DNA from: Closterium sp. Naga37s-1
Taxonomy: Eukaryota > Streptophyta > Zygnematophyceae > Desmidiales > Closteriaceae
Direction: 5' to 3'
Assembly: GCA_947471745.1 (NCBI GenBank)
Contig: CANJKZ010000724.1
Coordinates: 2,960,501-3,024,500, forward strand
DNA length: 64,000 nucleotides
A program made the position numbers and the translations under genes. The notes beneath the pieces are model-generated. The model made no database searches and had not been told where the DNA came from. It saw only the letters and a list, made by a program, of their open reading frames with translations. Below, piece by piece: positions 1 through 9,100 of this stretch; position 1 is the stretch's first letter, and each line of letters opens with the position of its first letter.

Positions 1-222
1 CCTGTAGCAGGCACGCCCCCGGAGGTGCTGAGCCGCGCTGTCCAGCTGCTCGTTGTAGCCACGGCGCTTGCTCTCACGCCCACCTCTCGGGTCCTGCACT
101 TGCCGTTGTTGCATTTAACATGGTTGATCTGTGTTGCTGTTTCCCCTGCTTCTTCTACCTCTTGCCCAAGTTCCGGGGGTGTGACTTGCTATAGTTATGT
201 GCTGCAGGGAGTTAAGGGGGTG

Positions 223-464
223 TGTCGCGATATATATTTTATATATGTTTATAACTGCCTGTAGCTTTAGCTTTAGTGTAGTTATGCCTTCTTGTTGTTG
301 GTGGTGCACCGTTGCTATTTTGCTATATGTACCTTGTGTGCTATAGTGAAACCAATCATTCTCGATTCTCCCTTGGCACAACTCCCTCGATACCCGCTTG
401 GCCTAGGCTTCTAAGCCTAGGCCCTTAGTTAAACCCGGTTAACAGCTCAGATTGTATTGTAACA
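223..464 (+). repeat. probable 3' LTR, 242 bp
   Basis: Begins TGTCGCGATATA just after a purine tract and ends ATTGTATTGTAACA just before sequence of element A. It is AT-rich near its start and holds a strong hairpin near its end. No second copy is in the window, so the boundaries are inferred from the TG/CA ends and the neighbouring sequence. Confidence 0.4.
400..423. repeat. 11-bp perfect inverted repeat (hairpin)
   Basis: GGCCTAGGCTT, a 2-base spacer CT, then AAGCCTAGGCC. The arms pair perfectly. The position near the end of the LTR at 223-464 would suit an RNA 3'-end or packaging hairpin, but that is only inference. Confidence 0.6.
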
Positions 465-2772
465 GTTGGCGCTACTGGAGCTGCTGCTGGGGGTTCTGGT
501 GCTGTCTCTGCTGGTTCTGGGGGCACTTCACGTCCGCGGCCGTACTTCGTTCCGCTCCTCGAGCAGGTTCTTGGTCAGCCGCCTCCTCCTTGTCCTGCTC
601 CCTCCTTAGAGTGTCCTCCACCTGTCCAGTCGCAGTCACAGTTACCACCTGCCTCGCCACTTCCTGGTCCTTCTCCCTACACTGGTCCGACAGGAGGTCT
701 TACGGAGCGTCGTGAGCCTGAGTCTCGCCCTGTGTCGCCTGCGTCTCATTCTGCGTCACCTATTCGTGCTGCTCGCACTGGTCGTCGTGTCCCACGTCAG
801 CGTCCTCCTGCTGTCCCAGGCACTCACCAGATGAGGCTTCGTCTTTCCACTGCTCCACAGCGTGTCCCTCTGCCTTCTCCTCCTGCGTCCTCTCTTACTG
901 CCCTTGCTGACCCGGAGTCTGACTCTCTTCGTGCTGCTAGTCCTACTGTCACGCCTCTCCTGGCCACTGCTGTCACTGACCTTTCCTTTGAGTCAGCTGC
1001 TGCGTCTGCCTTAGTTGCTGAGCTTGTCGACTTTGCTGCTCACTGTCGTCTAGACTACGCTGCCAGTCTTGTTGCTGAGTCTGAGTCTATCTGTCCTCCG
1101 TCCGTCGGGGGTGAGTGTGCTCTTGGCACGGACGTCCTTGAGGACAGGCAGGAGGAGTTTGAGTGCTTTGCCGTTGCTGTACCTCATCTCGTGTCCATGC
1201 TGATTGCACCTGAGGGAGACCCGGATGCACCAGACATCCCGACCCCGCGCTCTTACGCTGAGGCGATCGCGGGTGAGTACTCCTCTCACTGGCAGTCAGC
1301 CATGGATGCAGAGATGGCATCCTGGAAGTCCACTGACAATTACGTCGACGAGGTTCCCCCTCCTGGGGCGAACATCGTCAGTGGCATGTGGATTTTCAGG
1401 GTTAAGCGGCCGCCAGGTTCTCCGCCTGTCTTCAAGGCTCGTTATGTTGCTCGAGGCTTCAGTCAGCGGGAGGGAGTAGAGTTCTTCCAGACCTTCTCCC
1501 CCACCCCGAAGATGACCACTCTTCGGGTGCTACTGCACGTTGCCGCTCAGCGTGACTACGAGCTTCACTCTCTTGACTTCAGCACAGCTTTCTTGCAGGG
1601 CAGCCTACACGAGGAGATCTGGCTGCGCCGCCCTCCTGGCTTCACTGGGTCGTTCCCTCCTGGTACCCAGTGGAGCCTCCGACGGCCGGTCTACGGTCTC
1701 CGCCAGGCGCCACGTGAGTGGCACGACACACTGAGGACTACACTTGCGGCTCTTGGGTTCGCGCCTTCTACTGCTGACCCGTCGCTGTTTCTGCGCACCG
1801 ACACTTCGCTGCCGCCGTTCTACATCCTCGTGTACGTCGACGACTTGGTCTTTGCCACTGCAGAAGAGACACACGTGCACAGACCTGGGTGAACTGCGCA
1901 GCTACCTTGGCTTGCAGATCACCCGGGACAGAGCACGCCGCACCATCACACTGACTCAGTCACACATGGTGCAGCAGGTCCTTCAGCGCTTCGGCTTCAC
2001 CTGGTCCTCGGCACAGGCCACTCCTCTGGCTACAGGTCACTCGCTCTCAGCTCCACCTTCGGACGAGTCCGTAGAGCCGAGTGGTCCTTACCCAGAGCTA
2101 GTTGGCTGCCTCATGTACCTGATGACTTGCACTCCTCCTGACCTCGCGTACCCTCTTGGCCTTCTTGCTCGCTACATGGCTCCTGGTCGGCACCGAAAGG
2201 TGCACATGGATGCTGCTAAGAGGGTACTGCGCTCCTTGTGCAGTACATCGGTCATGGGGCTCGTGCTTGGAGGGAGGAGCTCAGTTGTTCTCACTGGGCA
2301 CTCAGACGCTTCTTGGGTCGACGACCAGGCTACTCAGCGGTCGTCACAGGGTTACACCTTCAGCCTTGGCTCTGGTTCAGTTTCTTGGCGTTCTACATGC
2401 TCGTCTTCAGTTCTCAGCTCCAGTTGTGAGGCTGAGATCTACGCCACAGCCATGGCTGCACAGGAGTTACGCTGGCTCACCTACCTGCTGACTGACTTGG
2501 GAGAGCCGCCTCGTTCTCCTCCAGTGCTGTACGTCGACAACAAGGCTACCATTGCCTTGTGTGAGGAGCACAGACTGGAGCACAGGACGAAGCACATCGC
2601 TCTGCGTTACTTCCTGGCTCAAGATTTGCAGCAGCGTGGTCAGCTTCGTCTGCGTTACGTGGCCACTCGGGCCAACACTGCTGATATATTCACCAAGGCA
2701 CTTCAGTCTGGCGATCATCAGCGTTTCTGCACTATGCTAGGGCTTGTGCCCACTTTTCCTCACTTGCTGTAG
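465..2772 (+). pseudogene. A: pol remnant (linker, reverse transcriptase, RNase H)
   Basis: Copia reverse transcriptase is recognised by the stretches FKARYVARGFSQ, FSPTPKMTTLRVLLH, LDFSTAFLQGSLHEEIW and the YVDDLVFAT active-site box (around 1830-1860). RNase H follows with GHSDASWVDD, SSCEAEIYA and the terminal RTKHIALRYFLA and ANTADIFTKAL motifs. In copia elements these make the cDNA copy and remove the RNA template. The region is a broken fossil whose 5' portion is absent from the window. Confidence 0.85.
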
Positions 2773-3000
2773 GCTGTGCTTGTACTGTCATCTATATATA
2801 TATACCTGCATGCTTGCTTTGCTAGGTAGAGATCACTGTGATGTTTGTGTTGCATATATGCCTCTGCATGTGAACTGGCCTTGTGGCCCTTTGGTTGTGC
2901 TCAGTGAGTGTGGTGACATTGTGATCCACCCTGAGCTTGCTTTGCCTTTCTTGACTGGTCTTGTGACCCCTTGCTCTCCCCCACATTGCCTATGGGGGTG

Positions 3001-3129
3001 TGTCAAATGTTATATCTGCTACAGTTGGTTTAGGCTGTAGTGGGGTAGTTACTATGGGATAAAGTAAGTTAGGGTTTCCTACTTGTACCCAACTCGTTTC
3101 TAGTTCATTCACTCTTGTTCATTCTGACA
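3001..3129 (+). repeat. A: 3' LTR, 129 bp
   Basis: Begins TGTCAAATGTTATATC after the purine tract CTATGGGGGTG and ends CATTCTGACA. It shares the family 1 core (GGCTGTAGTGGGGTAG, then TAGGGTTT and TACTTGTAC) with the LTRs of D, E, F, J, M and N. Confidence 0.85.
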
Positions 3130-3398
3130 TTCCTACAACTTAGCAATCTTATCCTGTCCACTTCGATCCTTCGGTTGTCAATATCGCGGCTTAGAAATTA
3201 CAGGCCCCCTTTTTGGCCAGTCGTGCTCCCGTTGACCTCCCGGCAAACAAGCAGTGTTGCTGGCACGAGAGCCTTAGGATTGTTGATGACCCGTCAACCT
3301 TGGGTTGCGTTGAGACAAACCCAATGGGTGTATCTCAGCACGGGTCGATTTGCCAGCTCGACATGTCACCTCCGAATGCTTGTCACGCGGCGCAGGAG
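3130..3398. other. stretch without a recognised gene, left edge of the relic C block
   Basis: No domain or RNA gene is recognisable. It was contiguous with 3749-4045 and then 5495 onward before the miniature element (3399-3743) and F (4046-5489) inserted, as both target duplications show. It may therefore be a decayed 5' part of relic C, or older flanking DNA. Confidence 0.4.
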
Positions 3399-3536
3399 TG
3401 TCAGAGGTCCACTGGTGATCCCCGATTGATCCTAGGGAAGGGTTACAGGCACGTTGGCCTGGGGGGTTATGGGCGCATTGACCCGCTACTTGACAAGCCC
3501 TTTCATCCCAATGGTCTAGTGGTTGGGATTCTGACA
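3399..3536 (+). repeat. miniature element: 5' LTR, 138 bp
   Basis: TG...CA repeat, 98% identical by eye to 3606-3743. Its last 30 bases contain a box A-like motif of the tRNA-Glu/Gln type. No TATA box is evident. Confidence 0.9.
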
Positions 3537-3569
3537 TGGTATCAGAGCGAAGGTCTCGGGTTCGAATCC
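3512..3569 (+). promoter_or_regulatory. tRNA-like box A / box B pair spanning LTR, primer site and internal DNA
   Basis: TGGTCTAGTGG (3512-3522) fits the polymerase III box A consensus and closely matches the D-arm of tRNA-Glu. GGTTCGAATCC (3559-3569) fits box B. The 47-bp start-to-start distance is tRNA-like. Between them TCTGA and TCAGA can form a 5-bp stem around a 7-base loop that includes the LTR end and the start of the primer site. No acceptor stem forms and loop position 33 is not T, so this is not a usable tRNA. Only the 5' copy has both boxes. Confidence 0.55.
3537..3548 (+). other. miniature element: primer binding site
   Basis: TGGTATCAGAGC lies immediately after the 5' LTR and is the standard copia site complementary to the 3' end of initiator tRNA-Met. 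Confidence 0.9.
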
Positions 3570-3605
3570 CGGTGTATACACTTCGGGCATCCCAGTGCGG
3601 GGGGG

Positions 3606-3743
3606 TGTCAGAGGTCCACTGGTGATCCCCGATTGATCCTAGGGAAGGGTTACAGGCACGTTGGCCTGGGGGGTTATGGGCGCACTGACCCGCTACTTAA
3701 CAAGCCCTTTTATCCCAATGGTCTAGTGGTTGGGATTCTGACA
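3606..3743 (+). repeat. miniature element: 3' LTR, 138 bp
   Basis: Second copy of the 138-bp repeat, preceded by a G-run and followed by the target duplication AGGAG (3744-3748). Confidence 0.9.
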
Positions 3744-3748
3744 AGGAG

Positions 3749-4045
3749 GACAACCGAGATTGTCTCCGGCATCGTAGAAACATCGTGGTCCGCCATGATG
3801 CCCATGATGGGGCCACGCGTCACGGGAGAAGTCAAGGTGTGTTGCGAGGGAAACCCAGCGTGCCGACTATTTCGACGCGTTCCACGCGGCGACCATCGCT
3901 CCGCCTATCGTAGTTCCAGGTGTCGCACATCGACCGGGGATACACTGCACAGGAAAGAATTACCGTGGAGCTTGCAATGTTGGTGTTACCCTATCCAACG
4001 ACCGTCCCTTATAGTGTCCAGGTGCCTTGAATCCACGGCACATGT
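3749..4045. other. stretch without a recognised gene between the miniature element and F
   Basis: It carries open frames but none with a recognisable domain. By the target duplications it was once contiguous with 5495 onward, where a copia integrase remnant starts, so it may be the decayed region upstream of that integrase in relic C. Confidence 0.4.
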
Positions 4046-4188
4046 TGTTGAAACAGCAGGCAAAAACGATAAACAGAAAAGAGGGGTTTTCACTAGCAAG
4101 CAGTTGAGTACATATAGCAAACCCTAATTCGGGCTGTACTCGCTATAGAGTACCCCACTGCAGGCTACACAAACATCACATTCTGACA
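4046..4188 (-). repeat. F: 3' LTR, 143 bp
   Basis: On the minus strand it runs from TGTCAGAATGTG to TGTTTCAACA. It is 98% identical by eye to 5347-5489. Confidence 0.88.
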
Positions 4189-4438
4189 CACCCCCATAGT
4201 CAAAGTGGGGTACAATCAACACAACAAGCAGGCAGAGTAGTAGTTCACAATTATAAGCAGCGCTAGAGACTATCACAAAGAGCAAGTGAGGAGGAGGAGA
4301 AACTGTGGGGGAGAGAAGATGCGAGACGACGGCTGAAGCTGCAGACACATGGGCAACAGAAGTGCGCAGCACTGTCGCTACCAGGCTAAACCCGGACTAC
4401 ACGGCGACAGGCGCTGCTGGCTCGCTGTGCTCCCACGA

Positions 4439-4590
4439 GTGCTCACACTGTGGCTACCGGGCGCAGAGCCCCGGACTACTCACGCCACAGGGGGTCGTGG
4501 CTCTCTGGACTACTAGGAGTGCTCACACTGTGGCTACCGGGCGCAGAGCCCCGGACTACTCAGGCCACAGGGGGTCGTGGCTCTCTGGAC
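4439..4590. repeat. 78-bp tandem duplication inside F
   Basis: The unit beginning GTGCTCACACTGTGGCTACC starts at 4439 and again at 4517. The two copies are almost identical. Confidence 0.8.
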
Positions 4591-4919
4591 TTCAGGCGCT
4601 GCGGACGACAAGTCGGCTACATCCGGTCAACCTCCCCCAACTGTCCCACACCCCTTTCACACACTCCCTGCTGAACCACTAGCACCGCTCACACGCCACC
4701 CCCCTCGTACCACTCCGACGGCTCCAACACATCCACCCTCCTCAGCGGCAGCTGCAGCAGTGGGAGACGGAGGAGGAGGAGGAGCAGGGGACGGCTCACA
4801 CACACGGCACCCCCATACTCTCCACCCCCAAACCCTAACACAGGAACGCGGGCAGCAGCGAGGGTGGGGCGCGGTCAGAAGCTCGGGGGACGGCGTGCGG
4901 CACAGGGAAAGACGGTACG

Positions 4920-5110
4920 GGCCGCTCACGGGCCTGGCGCAGGCCGGACGAACCGCGCGCGTGCTGCTTCAGCTGCGAGCGGGCCTGGTGCAGCCCGTAC
5001 GGGCCGCGCGCGGGCCTGGCGCAGCCCGTACGAGCCGCGCGCGGGCCTGGCGCAGGCCGTACGGGCCGCGCGCGGGCCTGGCGCAGGTTGCGCGGGCCGC
5101 TACGGGCGAC
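4920..5110. repeat. about 30-bp GC-rich tandem repeat in the F leader
   Basis: Variants of GGGCCTGGCGCAGGCCGTAC followed by GGGCCGCGCGC recur about five times. The position corresponds to the untranslated leader on the minus strand. Confidence 0.7.
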
Positions 5111-5334
5111 GAGGGGCGACGCGCGGGTCCCCGGGGGCGCTGCGACGGGCGACGGGGGGCGACGCGCGGATCGACGGGGCAGAAAACCGCCGCGCGGCGG
5201 GAAGAAAAAATGCTGCGCGCTCCGAGCGCACGGCAGGAAGAAAACGGCGCGCGCCCGGGGCGCGGTACAGGCAGTAGAGCAGCGGAAGCATCGGGTGGAG
5301 CCCACCCACAGGATCGACCCAGGAGGGTCGACCT

Positions 5335-5346
5335 GCTCTGGTAGCA
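5335..5346 (-). other. F: primer binding site
   Basis: On the minus strand TGCTACCAGAGC follows the 5' LTR at once. It is two mismatches away from the usual TGGTATCAGAGC. Confidence 0.65.
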
Positions 5347-5489
5347 TGTTGAAACAGTAGGCAAAAACGATAAACAGCAAAGAGGGGTTTTCACTAGCAT
5401 GCAGTTGAGTACATATAGCAAACCCTAATTCGGGCTGTACTCGCTATAGAGTACCCCACTGCAGGCTACACAAACATCACATTCTGACA
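5347..5489 (-). repeat. F: 5' LTR, 143 bp
   Basis: Partner of 4046-4188, followed by the target duplication CATGT at 5490-5494. Confidence 0.88.
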
Positions 5490-5494
5490 CATGT

Positions 5495-6000
5495 TGCGCA
5501 AGAAACCGGGCGCGAGACAACGAGAATGCCGGCGTCGACTTACCACGCATATCGTCGCTTGCCGTGCGGCATTGCAAGTCGGCATCCTGGCATATCTAGA
5601 GGGAGGCTCCGAAAGCCCTTCAAACTCCTCGAGCCAGGCACGAACCGCTGCGCCAAGCTCCTGAAAGTTTATAGTGATTTTCTTGTTCTCACGCAGCCAG
5701 GCATCAACGGCGAAGAATATGCACTTACCTTCGTCGATGCCCACTCTCGTTTCGTCTGGGTGGCAAACGTTTCTCATAGGAGCAAGGCGCACGACGTTTT
5801 CGAGGTCTGGCATAGCAACGCCAAGACTGAGTCCGGCTGCAAGCTCAAGCTGTGGCAAACCGACTGCGCGGCCGAGTTTAAGACCGATAAGATTGCGACA
5901 TACATCCAGGAAAAGAGAATTACGCACAAGCTATCTCTTCCATATCCACACCCATAGTAAGGCATCGCCGAACGTACCAAACGCACCCTAATAACCAAGG
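5495..6000 (+). pseudogene. C: integrase remnant
   Basis: Copia integrase core is visible as VYSDFLVL, EEYALTFVDAHSRFVW and the CKLKLWQTDCAAEF segment, with the following IAERTKRTL stretch read just before E interrupts it. Family knowledge: integrase inserts the cDNA copy into host DNA. A broken fossil. Confidence 0.7.
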
Positions 6001-6125
6001 TGTCAAACATTATATATGTTGCTATTCTGTAGGCTACAGTGGGTTTAGCCTTAGGGGGTACAATATTCTAGGTTTTCCTACTTGTACTCCCAATGTTACT
6101 AGTTCAAACACTTCTCATTCTGACA
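6001..6125 (+). repeat. E: 5' LTR, 125 bp
   Basis: From TGTCAAACATTATATATG to CATTCTGACA. It is identical by eye to 19519-19643. Confidence 0.85.
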
Positions 6126-6162
6126 TAAGGTCCGCGCCCTACTGTAGCAGAGCGACGTTGAC
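6121..6162 (+). repeat. 42-bp copy of the E 3' LTR/C junction (probable templated filler)
   Basis: TGACA plus the next 37 bases (TAAGGTCCGCGCCC...GTTGAC) repeat what is found at 19639-19680, where E's 3' LTR meets relic C, with one mismatch. Here the block is instead followed directly by D sequence. Confidence 0.8.
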
Positions 6163-9100
6163 ACAAGACCTAGCATCGTACAAAAGCGCTGATGATCACA
6201 AGGCTGAAGTGCCTTGGTAAAGATATCAGCAGTGTTCGCCTGAGAGACCACGTAAGCAAGGCGCAGCTGACCACGCTGCTGCAGCTCACGAGCAAGGAAG
6301 TAGCGAAGAGCAATGTGCTTCGTTCTGTGCTCCAGTCTGTGCTCCCGACACAAGGCCAGCATGGCCTTGTTGTCTACGTACAGAACTGGAGGAGAACGAG
6401 GCGGCTCTCCCAGGTCGGTCAGCAGGTAGGTGAGCCAACGTAACTCCTGTGCAGCCATGGCCCCTGCGTATATCTCGGCCTCACAGCTGGAGCCGAGAAC
6501 AGAAGACGAGCGGGTAGACCGCCACGAAACAGAGCCGGAACAAAGGCTGAAGGTGTAACCCTGTGACGACGGCTGCGTAGCCAAGTCGTCAGCCCAAGAA
6601 GCGTCTGCGTGACCAGTGAGGACCACTGAACTCCGCCCTCCAAGCACGAGCCCCATGCCCGACGTACTGCACAAGTAGCGCAACACCCTCTTCGCAGCAG
6701 CCATGTGCTCTGGTCGGTGTCTCCCAGGAGCAACACAGCGTGCCAAGATGCTAAGAGGGTATGCTAGGTCAGGACGAGTGCAGGTCATCAGCTACATGAG
6801 GCAGCCAACAAGCTCTGGGTACGGACCACTCGGCTCTACGGACTCATCCGAAGGCAGAGCTGAGAGCGAGTGGCGAGTAGACAGAGGAGTGGCCTGAGGC
6901 GAGGAGTACGTGAAGTCGAAACGCTGAAGGACCTGCTGCACCATGTGTGACTGAGTCAGGGTAATGGTGCGCCGTGCTCTGTCCCGGGTGATTTGCAAGC
7001 CAAGGTAGCTGCGCAGTTCACCCAGGTCTGTACACGTGTGTCTCTTCTGCAGCTTGGACTTCACGTGGACGAGTCCAGCAGTGTCAGCAGTAGCAAAGAC
7101 CAAGTCGTCGACGTACACGAGGATGTAGAACGGCGGCAGCGAGGTGTCGGTGCGTAGAAACAGCGACGGGTCAGCGGTAGAAGGAGCAAACCCAAGAGCC
7201 GCAAGCGTAGTCCTCAGTGTGTCGTGCCACTCGCATGGAGCCTGGCGGAGACCGTAGACTGGCCGCCGGAGGCTCCACTGGGTACCAGGAGGAAACGACC
7301 CAGTAAAGCCAGGAGGGCGGCGCAGCCAGATCTCCTCGTGCAGGCTGCCCTGTAGGAAAGCAGTGCTGAAGTCAAGAGAGTGAAGCTCGTAGTCACGCTG
7401 AGCGGCTATGTGCAGCAGCACCCAAAGAGTGGTCATCTTCGGGGTGGGAGAGAAGGTGTGGAAGTAGTCAACTCCCTGCCGCTGAATGAAGCCTCGAGCC
7501 ACGTAACGCGCCTTGAAGACAGGCGGAGAACCCGGCGGCCGCGTCACCCTGTAGATCCACATGCCACTGACGATGTTCGCCCCAGTTGGGGGAACCTCTT
7601 CAACGTAGGTGCCTGTGGACTTCCAGGAAGCCATCTCTGCGTCCATGGCTGTCTGCCACTGAGAGGAGTAGGGACCCTCTATCGCCTCAGCGTACGAACG
7701 CGGAGTCGGGATGTCTGGTGCATCCGGGTCTCCCTCAGGGGCAAGCAGCATGGACACGAGATGAGGTAAAGCAGCAGCAAAGCACTGGAACTCCTCCTGC
7801 CTCTCCTCAAGGACGTCCGTGCCAAGAGCACACTCACCCCCGACGGACGGAGGACAGACATACTCAGACTCAGCAACAAGACTCGCGGCGTAGTCTAGAC
7901 GACAGTGAGCAGCGAAGTCTACAAGCTCAGCAATTAAGGCAGACGCAGCAGTGGACTCAAAGGAAGGGTCAGTGACAACAGTAGCCAGGAGACGCGTGAC
8001 AGTAGGAATGGCAGCACGAAGGGAGTCAGACTCCAGGTCAGCAAGGGCAGGAAGAGAGGACTCTGAAGGAGACGGCAAGGGGACACGCAGTGGAGCAGTG
8101 GAAGGACGCAGTGCCATCTGGTGCATGCCCGGGACCGCAGGAGGATGCTGACGCGGAACACGACGACCTGTGCGAGCAGCACAAACAGGCAACGCAGGAT
8201 GAGACTCAGGCTCACGACGCTCAGCAAGACCTCCAGTAGGACCAGTGTAGGGAGGTGGAGCAGGCAGTGGGGAGGCGAGCTGTAACTGTGACTCGGACTG
8301 GACAGGCAGTGGACACTCTAAGGAAGGAGCAGGACCAGTAGAGGGCGTAAGACCAAGAGCCTGCTCAAGGAGCGGAACAAAGTACGGCCGCGGCCGCGCA
8401 GCGCCTCCAGAACCAGCAGGGACAGCACCAGCACCCCCAGCGTCAGCTCCAACGCCAGCAGCACCACCAGCTCCAGCAGCACCTCCAGCGCCAACACCTC
8501 CAGCAGCTCCAGCTCCAGCAGGACCACCGGAAGACGTAGCAGCACCAGCTCCAGTAGCACCTACGCCAGCAGCACCTCCAGCTCCAGCACCAGTAGCACC
8601 ACCAGGCCCAGCAGCTCCAGTACCGTTGGTACGAGCACCTCCAGCAGCCGCAGAGCCTCCAGCACCGGTAGCACCACCAGCTCCAGCAGCACGACTCCAG
8701 CGGCGAGCAAACCACTCACGCAGCTCCTGGGGAGAGGGCAGCTCCCGCCGAGACGAAGCACCCGAAGGACCTCCAGGCCCAGCACCACCAGGCTCCACTC
8801 GAGCAGGCCCAGCACCCGCAGGCTCCGCACCCCCAGACTCAGCAACTTCAGGCTCAGCACCCCCAGACTCGGCACCCCCAAGCTCAGCACCCCCAGACCC
8901 AGCACCCCCAGGCTCCGCACGCTCAGGCTTAGCACCCCCAGACCCGGCACCTGCAGGCTCAGCACCCCAAGCAGCACCAGAGTCAACAGCTACCTCGACA
9001 GGCTCGACTGCGTCTTCCTGAGACACACCTGAGGGGGCAGGACTCTGAGGGGGGAGGGGGTCTACCGGGGGGGGACCTGGCGCGAGGAAGAGCGGCGGGG

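Larger units (their letters stand above)
1..464 (+). mobile_element. 3' end of an unclassified LTR retrotransposon
   Basis: The stretch ends in what looks like a complete 3' LTR (223-464) preceded by a purine tract (about 211-222, GAGTTAAGGGGGTG). Bases 1-222 would be the 3' untranslated end or extreme coding tail of this element; I recognise no domain there. Directly after 464 the reading frame of element A begins in the middle of its polyprotein, so this element was probably inserted into A, or joined to it. Its left part lies outside the window, so the target duplication cannot be tested. The assignment rests only on the TG...CA ends and the purine tract. Confidence 0.45.
465..3129 (+). 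mobile_element. element A: 3' part of a family 1 Ty1/copia retrotransposon
   Basis: Parts in order: the Gly/Ala-rich and Pro-rich linker that precedes reverse transcriptase, reverse transcriptase, RNase H, a 3' untranslated region with a purine tract (CCTATGGGGGTG), and a 129-bp 3' LTR. The protein closely resembles that of element E, so A belongs to the same subfamily. The gag, protease and integrase portion is not present; the region to the left belongs to another LTR element. It is broken, with about two breaks in the visible part. Age cannot be judged because only one LTR is here. Confidence 0.85.
3399..3743 (+). mobile_element. 345-bp miniature LTR retrotransposon (SMART/TRIM class), complete
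   Basis: Two 138-bp direct repeats (3399-3536 and 3606-3743) begin TGTCAGAGG and end ATTCTGACA. They flank only 69 bp, which starts with a textbook primer site (TGGTATCAGAGC) and ends in a G-run purine tract (GTGCGGGGGGG). The perfect 5-bp target duplication AGGAG lies at 3394-3398 and 3744-3748. The LTRs differ at three positions in 138 by eye, so it is moderately young. It has no coding capacity and must rely on another element's proteins. SMART and TRIM elements are known in plants; 345 bp is at the small end. The element also carries tRNA-like box A and box B motifs. Confidence 0.9.
4046..5489 (-). mobile_element. element F: 1444-bp non-autonomous LTR element of family 1 type
   Basis: LTRs of 143 bp (4046-4188 and 5347-5489) flank 1158 bp. 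The perfect target duplication CATGT is at 4041-4045 and 5490-5494. Read on the minus strand, the primer site (TGCTACCAGAGC, 5335-5346) follows the right LTR and a purine tract (TATGGGGGTG) precedes the left LTR. Its LTR core, purine tract and GC-rich leader match family 1, but no gag or pol domain is present; the interior is a 78-bp tandem duplication and a 30-bp GC-rich repeat. The LTRs differ at three positions in 143 by eye. It is structurally complete and presumably mobilised by family 1 proteins. Confidence 0.85.

Noticed and set aside
3505-3578. A functional tRNA gene (Glu/Gln-like) inside the miniature element
   Set aside because: Box A, box B and an anticodon-like stem are present, but there is no acceptor stem, the base before the would-be anticodon is not T, and the variable region is too long. 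It is better described as tRNA-like.
3213-4127. 304-codon open frame across the miniature element
   Set aside because: It runs through both LTRs, the primer site and unrelated flanks, so it is a chance frame.
6001-6162. A solo LTR insertion separate from E
   Set aside because: The identical LTR plus identical 37-bp flank at 19519-19680, and E's interior resuming right after D with the last bases of the same LTR, are explained more simply by one E copy with a repaired 5' side. A solo-LTR haplotype joined by misassembly remains possible.
8318-8986. Leucine-rich or cysteine/tryptophan-rich proteins in the linker region of D
   Set aside because: They are out-of-frame readings of the PGGAE and Gly/Ala repeats. 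Similar shadows occur in A, E, J, M and N.
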